Below are positions 56,891 through 64,000 of a stretch of DNA of 64,000 nt, piece by piece; positions within the stretch are counted from its first letter, which is position 1; each line of letters begins with the position of its first letter. The stretch comes from Moniliella sp. 'wahieum'. Taxonomy: Eukaryota; Basidiomycota; Moniliellomycetes; Moniliellales; Moniliellaceae. The notes beneath the pieces were generated by a model. The model searched no databases and had not been told where the DNA came from. It was given only the letters and a program-made list of their open reading frames with translations. The stretch is from contig RSEE01000010.1 in assembly GCA_003971905.1 (NCBI GenBank), positions 558,001-622,000 of the forward strand, given 5' to 3'. The position numbers were made by a program, and so were the translations under genes.

Positions 56891-58009
56891 CCAGATTGAA
56901 ACACCTTTGTCTCTCTGCTCTGTTCTGCCCTCCCTTTGCTATGAACGGACTCTGCACCCCATCTACCCCTTCCGTACGGGATACCAGTGACGGGGCATAG
57001 CGTACAGACAACTGGTGGATAGGGGCCTCTCGTAAGGGTAGGCATAGACGCACTGCGGCATGATGAGCGCCGATGTTGATAGAGAACGGGTTTATCGCCG
57101 AAACATCATGCACTGCAGCATCACGTAGGGAGGGGCCGCAACCAAGGGTACCAGATGCCGACTGCGGCGTTTACCGTCAGCTGGGCGCTCATGCAGCTCA
57201 CGCATCATCCCAGTGCTGAATGGGACAGTGCGGCGAACAGAGCGGGATTCTGCCAATGTAGCTGGGTGGCATCCTCAGTCAATGCTTTGCCACCTCTGAA
57301 GAAGGATGGTCTGGCCCTCAACGCGCCTGGGAAATGGCGGGTTCGGCGAACAGCGGCATATATATAACACCCCTACGGCTTCACTTTTGTCCTTGCAGAT
57401 GCCCCCGGAAGTCCTGGGTAGCAATGTCATGAGGATGCTGATTCTTTGGCTAATGCGGCGTGAGGAAGACACGGGGAACACATTGGGGTGGCGTGTGGGC
57501 ATGGAGAGGCGTGACAGCCAAGTCGGGGCGGGTGGGGATGGAACACGCAAGCCATCTAGGAGCCCGAAGGGGTGGGGTCATTATGAGGAGGGAGGGGGGC
57601 ACGGTCTACCCAGTAGCCTACCTCAACCAGCTGGGCATTTAAGAGATTGGGAGGCATAACAAAAGAACTTGCAATGGGCATGCAAGTAGAGAGGATGCTG
57701 GGAACTCTTCACGAGGCCAATGGTCTTCGACCGTACGGCTTGGCCCTCAAAGGGCGAAAACGAAGGGTGGGTGGCAGAGACTATTGGAAGAGAATGTAGA
57801 GCCTGAGACACGCACGTGCAAGTGACGGGACATGGTAGGCAAAGCCAAGATCACGAGACCACTCCTGAAGGCGATGCCAGAAAAACGGGAGCGTAACACC
57901 ACCCAAGGCCGTCAAAGAGCGGGTGGCTCATGAGAAAGAAGGTGAAAGGGTTGGAAGGTAGTGTGATATGGGTGGTAGTGGCAGAGCGGAAAAGAAGGTT
58001 ACGGCGGCC
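56891..58009. other. Gap between convergent membrane-protein and sugar-transporter genes
   Basis: 1.1 kb with no supported gene and no heptamer array noticed. Both flanks are 3' regions. Purine-rich stretch near 57530-57600. Confidence 0.45.
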
Positions 58010-59836
58010 TTAGCTCTCACTCATCTGACTCTTCCATTGCGACTCGACAAAGGTGGTGCTCAAAGGTTCGTCGGAGGGTACCTCCCCCTTATGTCGGCAT
58101 GCCTCGGCGGCCAGACGCCGGTGGATGGCGGCGAGCTTCGCGCGATCGTCTTGTCCCGTTCGGTCATTGAAGACACGATCCATATCCTCCAGCCGGACCC
58201 CCTTGGTTTCTGGAAGGCAGAAGATGATCCAAGGGATGGAGACGGCTGCGAAACAGGCATAAAAGACAAATGCACCATACCCGTCTTGTTGACCAACTCG
58301 GGGGTGATGATCCCCACGACCCAGTTCCACCACCAATTGCTGATCACCGCGTAGGCCACCCCTTGGACCGAAGCGACTGGGGGAACAGTTCGCTCGGCAT
58401 GGCCCACCCAATCGGGCCCCAAGACATGCCGTACATGACCATATACACAATCAGCATTGCGACACCGACCCAGCCGGCAGCGCGATGCTCAGGCCAGCTG
58501 TGCTGGTAAAGCCCCGTCAACACGCCACAACCACCAGCGAGGCGGTCGTCCAAGCCGACCCCCACAGCAACAACGGTTTGCGACCCACATGGTCCATCAA
58601 GAAGAGAGAGATGATGACGCCGACCCACTGGCAATGTTGGTCACACCACTCACTCCAGCTGAAGATTGTAAGCATCCCAATTGCTGAAAGAGCGAAGGAG
58701 CATAGTAAATCAGACTGTTGATACCAATCATCTGTTGGAAGAACATGATGATGATACCGATCCACGTGCGCTTGGCGCACCCACCGGAAACAGTCGATCC
58801 AGGCAGCCACCTCAATTTTCAGCTGACGGTGACGTACGTCGGGCTTGTACAAGTTCGGGTGCCGTTCGCGACTGGTCTGTTCCTGCAGCTCGACTTGGGC
58901 AATAATTTCGAGCAATTCGGCCTGGACGCGGATATCCTCAGTACTCCGGTTGCGCAGCTTGGCCACGGTGAGCAGGGCTTGGTGGTGCGCGTCGGGCCCA
59001 CCCTTTTGGACCCACCAGCGGGGAGAGTCGGGCAGCAGAAAGCTGAGCCCCATGAGCAGGATGCCGGGGACCATCTGCACCAAGAGCGGCAAGCGGAAGG
59101 ACCAGTCGGAATCGATGTAGCGTGTGCCAAAGGTAAACCAGTATGCCACCACGATGCCGCCGACAATTGAGAACTCTTCCGAAGCCAACACACAAAGCCG
59201 CGAATCGACGTTGGGGCAATCTCGGCCATGTAGAGGGGTGCGGTCATGGACAGAACACCAATCCCAATGCCGCCAACGAAGCGGCCAACGACAACTGGGC
59301 ATAGTCGTACGAGCTGCACTGGAGAATGGCGCCAATGGTGAACCAGACGACACCCTGCTGGATGGAACGTCGACGACCCAGCCTGTCCGCTACATAGCCG
59401 GCGATGATCGCACCAATGACGGCACCCAGCTCGAGGAGGGCAGTGACGATGCCCTTGTAGAGACCGGCACTGTGGTGGCCAGGAGCGACCTTGGGGAACT
59501 GAGCGAGGAAGTGGTCCATGGTAAGAGTGACACTCATGATACCCTGGTCGACACCAAAGAGGAAGCCCGAGAGGAGGCAAAAAAGGCACAGGCGAGGACA
59601 AATTTGTTCTCCATAAGCGAGAAGCGACTTTCGGTGTCTCCCCGGGTGAGAAGGGCGAGAACGTCGGACGCGGAGCTTTCATGGTCGCGCGACTCAAAGA
59701 CGGGCTCACGGACATGCTTCTCGTCGAACGCAGAGGCGGAAGAGGGGGGCTGGACGCCGGTAATATCGACGTCGGAGATGGGGGTCTTGGCCTCGCCGGC
59801 CACGGCCGTGGGCTCGGGAGAGAGGTGGTCGGCCAT
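58010..59836 (-). CDS. MFS sugar transporter
   Basis: A 12-span major-facilitator sugar transporter. ATG 59836 begins a Ser/Asp-rich cytosolic tail (MADHLSPEPTAVAGEAKTPI). Landmarks: SGFLFGVDQGIMSVTLTMDH (span 1, conserved GxDxG/I pattern), LGAVIGAIIAGYVADRLGRR (the D-R-x-G-R-R loop), RFVGGIGIGVLSMTAPLYMA then EIAPTSIRGF (sugar-transporter signature), SFLLPDSPRWW (PESPR-like motif before the central loop), then GVAYAVISNWWWNWVVGIIT and FCLPETKGVRLEDMDRVFND (PETKG signature). The C terminus ends SQMSES. Multiple single-base frame breaks (about 59590, 59255, 58800, 58650, 58400) but all signatures are in order. The Asp/Glu pattern suggests a proton symporter. The substrate cannot be read from the sequence. 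Confidence 0.9.
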
Positions 59837-60272
59837 GGGGGGCGGGGGCTGCAGGGGAGCAAGGTGGGGGAGGCGAGCAGGACAAGCAAGGGGAGGAGGC
59901 TGGAGAAAGAAGGTGTGGTAGAGAAGGAAGCGGGCGTGGCTACCGACGCGGCCTGCCGCTGGCGGCTGCTGCTGCTAAGGCCAGTCGGGCGAGCCTTATC
60001 ACAACACCAGCGCCATGCGGCCCCCCGATCGCCCCGACCAGCAGCCGAAGGGTTACGTAGCAGCCGCTGGACACTGCGCTCCCGCCCGCGGCCACGCCTG
60101 ACTCAAGCAAGGCGTCGAAGACTGGGGTGCCCTGGGCAGGCACCAGGGGCAGCCGATCCTCTCAGCAGCGCGCCAGTTGAAGCCAGACCCACCGCCCCTG
60201 CGCGGGGCAGGCCAGCAGGGGCCACACTAGTGGGGTGCTACCTCGGAAGCTGGCGCATCTCATGTCTGACGT

Positions 60273-60314
60273 GTGCCGCGTGCCGCGTGACGCGTGACGC
60301 CTGACGCCTGGCGC
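60273..60314. repeat. Heptamer array, ACGCGT family, 6 copies
   Basis: GTGCCGC, GTGCCGC, GTGACGC, GTGACGC, CTGACGC, CTGGCGC in continuous 7-bp register over 42 bp, the longest array in the window. ACGCGT is perfect between units 3 and 4. Confidence 0.85.
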
Positions 60315-60681
60315 GCCGACGCGCTTTTGCACCGAGGGTGGGCCCCAGAGAAAAAAGGCTCCGCTCTTGCTCTATCTCCGCGAGGTTGCACTGGACCTCG
60401 GGACGACGTTCAAGGACCGGACCGGGCCCTGCCAACATATTCAACCACCTAGCCAGCAGAAGAAATGCCGCTTGTTCATCGAAACTATTCCCGCGTCCCA
60501 AACGTTTTCTTTTCTGCCGCATTTGAGGCGTTGAGCGAGAGCGCTGAGGCGCCGAGATCTGAGACCGGGTGTGCCAAGATTTTTGCCGCTTCGATCTCAC
60601 AGTGCACTTTCAATAATACTTGGTCCAATCGCCCGGCCGTGATAACATTTTGACCACCTTCTCTCCAATATCAACGACCAT

Positions 60682-60709
60682 CACTAAGTACTAAGTACTA
60701 AGTACTAAC
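60682..60709. repeat. Heptamer array, palindrome AGTACT, 4 copies
   Basis: ACTAAGT three times and ACTAACA once, in exact 7-bp register, giving AGTACT palindromes separated by A. Confidence 0.88.
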
Positions 60710-61578
60710 ATCACTAACATGAACACTCAGTTTAGCACACCCGTCTTTTTTCACGGACTGTCAGGATACCATTGCAAACCTTAATATTCTTGCGGGGCAT
60801 CTTGCTCGAGGCTCCGTTTCCAGCTCCGCCCTGCTCCCCCTCATTGTTTGTGCGCAGGCCCGTCCTGGGCTGGGCCAGCGTGCCACCAGGGCCACCCGTC
60901 CAGCAAGTTTGTGTTGGGCAAGGCAGTGTCACGTGACTAGTGACATGACGCACTTGGCCGTTGCGCGAACGGATTGTCCAATTTTCCAGCACTGCACCAT
61001 TTGTCATCGCGACTAGCAAGAGTTGCTCGCATGCTCGTGTGACGGCACATGTGAAGCTTGAAGCCGGCGGAATAGATCCACCAGCATGGGATCTGTGAAG
61101 GCGTCTGAAACCCTTCGGCCTCGGGTCTCATCGGCTGGTCATCGGTACGTCACCGCACGTCGGGCATGATGATGATGTTCTGAGATACTACAATCGTACT
61201 CCTTTGCCTTCTGGTGAAGTGCTGCGTGTTTGGCAACAGACGCCAGGATATCTGTTGTGTTTAACGTTGGGCGTGTTGAACGGATAGCTGAACGTTAACC
61301 CACACTTCACGAGCTTTGCCAGCAGCGCTGAGATTGGCTATCTCATGAGAAATAGTGGGTTGTGGCAAGTATGGGAGTCCGCATATTACATTTCGCCGTG
61401 CACACATGCCATTGTGGTGCCATCATACATTAAAGAGTCGTCCACCCCCCCCCCTCCAGCTGAGCGGTGAGGGTGGAAGTCAAGGAGGGGGCGAGACGGG
61501 GCACATCGGACATAGGATGGAGAAGGGAGGTTTATAGGGGAAAATCCAAGCAAAAATAACGCCAAACAGCGAGGCCTG

Positions 61579-61619
61579 ACCGGTGACCGGGGCCTGAGCG
61601 AAATTCAACGTTCAACGTG
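61579..61619. repeat. Heptamer pairs, ACCGGT and AACGTT
   Basis: ACCGGT-G-ACCGGG at 61579-61591, then AACGTT-C-AACGTG at 61607-61619. Two short pairs of the same design, 15 bp apart. Confidence 0.6.
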
Positions 61620-61868
61620 TTCACGTTCATCGAGCGATCATCATGACTTGTCCGTACGCATCATCTTGTCGTTTGGTAGGCCTCGATCCAACCTCCAAAC
61701 AACTGAATACAGCCAGAACAGCAAAAGAAAAGAATAAAAGAAAACCCGCGGGGTCGCACCCACGGCAACAGAAATGATGCCAAGAGAGCACAAGGCCGAA
61801 AAAGAGGTGTGGCGAGAGGCGCCAGTGAACCAATAACTGGAGAGGGTGGGGGGGGGGAGTCCCACCTC

Positions 61869-64000
61869 TTATGGGTTGACGCGCAAAAAGTAGAGCAGCA
61901 TATAGAGCGTCGACCCCAAGAAGCGATGGCACTGGTCAGCCCCATAGCACAGTACCACCAGCATGTACACTCCTGGCCGCCCACCGCCGTTTTTGCCGCC
62001 GCCGGTATCGTCGCCAACAATGAGGGCCACAAGGGCGCCATTGCAGAGGATCCAGGCAAAGAGGAGGTTGGTACGAATGTTTTTGTAATTGTCCAGTTGG
62101 AGTTGGGTTGGGTCGGGGCGGGGGCAGGCACGGGCGGGTTGAGTTGCAAGTTGTGCACTGCCTCGGCATACAAACTGTCCACATCGCGCTGGGTCGACGG
62201 CAAGTCCACCCGTGCGATGGTTTGTCTTTGTTTGTCGTGGCCCGTGTCGTCTTGGCTCGTCGTAGGTCCGTGCCAGGCGCTTTGTTCTCCCCCTTGGTGC
62301 CCCACGAAAGGTCGTGCAGGTACAAAAGGCATACACTTGGAGAATATTGACATAGGTACCGGTCATGATCAGGTATTGGGGAAAACTGGTAATGAGGTGA
62401 AGCGGATCAAGGGCAATGATGCTGGCAACCACGTACACCCCCCACGTCAGCACCATAGCAGCAAGGGTTTGTCCGTACACGGACGAGGCGGAAATGTCCA
62501 AGACGCGCGCACAAAGCAGAAGACGCTGCTACCAACATGTATGTTGTCACTGCCAAAAGACATAAAAGAGGTCAATTGGTTTGGTCCACATGAAGAAAGA
62601 GGAAGGTAAATAGAAAACGTACAGACAGCAAAAATGGAAGCTGCCATTGTGTACTTCCATCGTGATGACTGGGGCCGATTCCCCAAAGAACAGACAAAAA
62701 CGAGGCCCAAGGTGGCAATGTAAACATATTTGGTGATGGTGTTGAACACGCCAATTCCATGTAACTTGAGCTTGGGTTCCTCCAGTGCCGTGGTGATGAT
62801 ACGGAAGAAGAGATAGAAGTTCCCGACTGACAGCCAGGAAACGATGAGGTCCAACACATGATACAAGTCCAGCACCAACAGCCAAAACTTGCGCAGCCAC
62901 GAGTGCCCGGAGCGACACATCTGCCCCACATGACTCAGGGCATACATACCCGCAAAGAAGGAACCGTTGAGCCAGCGTCGTCGTTGGGAGATGAACTCGG
63001 CCAACCCGCTCGGTACGTCGGTCCAAGCCCTGGCTGACTTGACGTACTGCAACCTCCAGGCTGCCCTCGCCTTGGCCACCAACTCAAAGCATAAGATCCG
63101 ATCCTCAGCCAAGTACATGTTGGAAGTAAACACGTCCGGATTGTTTCCCAGCGGGTTCTCCCCAAGAAAGTATGAGCCGAGCGGCCCGCGACCATACTCG
63201 TCGTTGAGCAACGCCTGGTATCGGTATGCGGAGAACGCACCGGCAAAACCGACACAAAGCCAAACAGGGACTCGGTCGTCTTGTCGAGAATGTTGGAGAC
63301 TTTGTACTCAAAATTTTGAGATGAAACGAGGGGGTTGAGCAAAGACCAACCTAAGCCCCATTTGCCCTTGGGATCCGCACAAATCTCTCCGCACGCACCG
63401 CCCACCGAGGCGTTCTTGTCGAATGCCCGCCAGAGGTGGTAGATCGACTTGGGTTCGGGCCGCGTACCAGCATCGACCAAGACACACACATTGGGGTTGA
63501 GCGTCGGACAAAACGCCTCAAAGAACCAGCGATGGGAATTGATCTTTTTCAGATTCCGTTCTTTGAGACAAAACAGAATCTGGATAGGTACCACGCCTTT
63601 CTCTGCTCCCGAAAGCGCAGCTTTGGGTTCAAACTCAACTGGGTCGAATACTCAAACAGATGTGCCTCGACCGGCTGGTCGTCCACGGCACCCTGGGCGA
63701 TCCCATCTTGGTACACGCCCATGGCGCAAGGCAGTCTAGCACACGAGGATGCACATGGGCTCGCCCATCTGCAATAATGGCAACCACAACTTTTTTCCAT
63801 CCGTCGGGACCCCAGATGGGGGAACGCTTGAGGGAGCAAAGGTGCATAATGTTCTTCATCACTCCATGGAGTGTGCGCGTGAAAACTGAGTGCGGGTTAG
63901 TGGGCCAAATAACAAAACCGGGGCACGGAGTAAAAGCAACGTACGGACTTCATTCTCGTTGTACAGAGTGAGACAGATGAACAGTTCGGTTGGTCGGTGC
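61869..64000 (-). CDS. Chitin synthase (GT2 family), C-terminal part
   Basis: A plasma-membrane processive glycosyltransferase making chitin from UDP-GlcNAc. The 5' end lies beyond the right edge. It enters with [12 protein letters not shown] (nucleotide-binding start of the GT2 domain). Intron 63944-63886 (GTACGT...CAG) precedes [20 protein letters not shown]. Then [28 protein letters not shown]-like context, [20 protein letters not shown] (the D-A-G metal motif), [35 protein letters not shown] (catalytic EDR) and [20 protein letters not shown] (product-binding QRRRW). Membrane spans follow ([20 protein letters not shown]). Intron 62622-62550. Then [47 protein letters not shown] (conserved SWGTKG) and a last span, [12 protein letters not shown]. 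Several single-base frame breaks (about 63250, 62500, 62310, 62060). The pattern is that of class I-III enzymes; the class cannot be set without the N terminus. Confidence 0.93.

Larger units (their letters stand above)
59837..61868. other. Intergenic gap, upstream of sugar transporter and downstream of chitin synthase
   Basis: 2.0 kb without a supported gene. It holds heptamer arrays at 60273-60314, 60682-60709 and 61579-61619, an ACTAGT word at 60936, and a C10 homopolymer near 61446. Confidence 0.5.

Overview
The window is fungal nuclear DNA. A chitin synthase, a Bni1/SepA-type formin, a Smi1/Knr4 cell-wall regulator, Pin4, an Spg1/Tem1 GTPase, Hsp104 and an Asi-type RING protein are together diagnostic of fungi. 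Introns are short (about 54-81 nt), usually with GTACGT, GTATGT or GTGCGT donors and CTRAY branch points. The tRNA-Asn carries an intron, and coding DNA is GC-rich. A basidiomycete, perhaps a smut-like yeast, fits best, but the lineage is an inference.

Layout, left to right: partial Mkt1-like gene (-); tRNA-Asn; complex I NDUFB4-like subunit (+); PP1 catalytic subunit (-); Pin4-like RRM/R3H protein (-); delta-12-type fatty acid desaturase (+); HIT-family hydrolase (+); UspA-domain protein (+) converging on a tiny HMG/YABBY-like protein (-); cytochrome c oxidase subunit 5/IV (-); a 7.3-kb formin (+); Smi1/Knr4-like (+); mitochondrial PP2C, a pyruvate dehydrogenase phosphatase type (-), divergent from an Asi-type RING membrane protein (+); class I/II aminotransferase (+); a gene-poor 5.3-kb island (39.0-44.3 kb) with a long inverted repeat; amino-acid permease (+); Spg1-like GTPase (+) converging on mitoribosomal mL54 (-); HSP104 (-) next to CDC37 (-); a multi-pass membrane protein with a di-leucine signal (+); sugar transporter (-); chitin synthase (-) running off the right edge.

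Most genes are unrelated housekeeping functions. Modest themes are mitochondrial energy metabolism (complex I, COX5, PDH phosphatase, mL54), polarity, septation and wall (formin, Spg1, Knr4, chitin synthase) and protein folding (HSP104 beside CDC37). Nearly every gene longer than about 200 codons contains one or more single-base frameshifts, most of them explained by one missing base. This looks like uncorrected long-read indel error rather than gene decay, so gene spans are given across the breaks.

The most unusual signal is intergenic. There are many short tandem arrays with a 7-bp period in which the unit is a 6-bp palindrome of the form A-N4-T plus one spacer base. The palindrome differs between arrays (ACTAGT, ACGCGT, ATGCAT, AAGCTT, AGTACT, AGATCT, AGGCCT, ACCGGT). 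I know of no described element of this kind.
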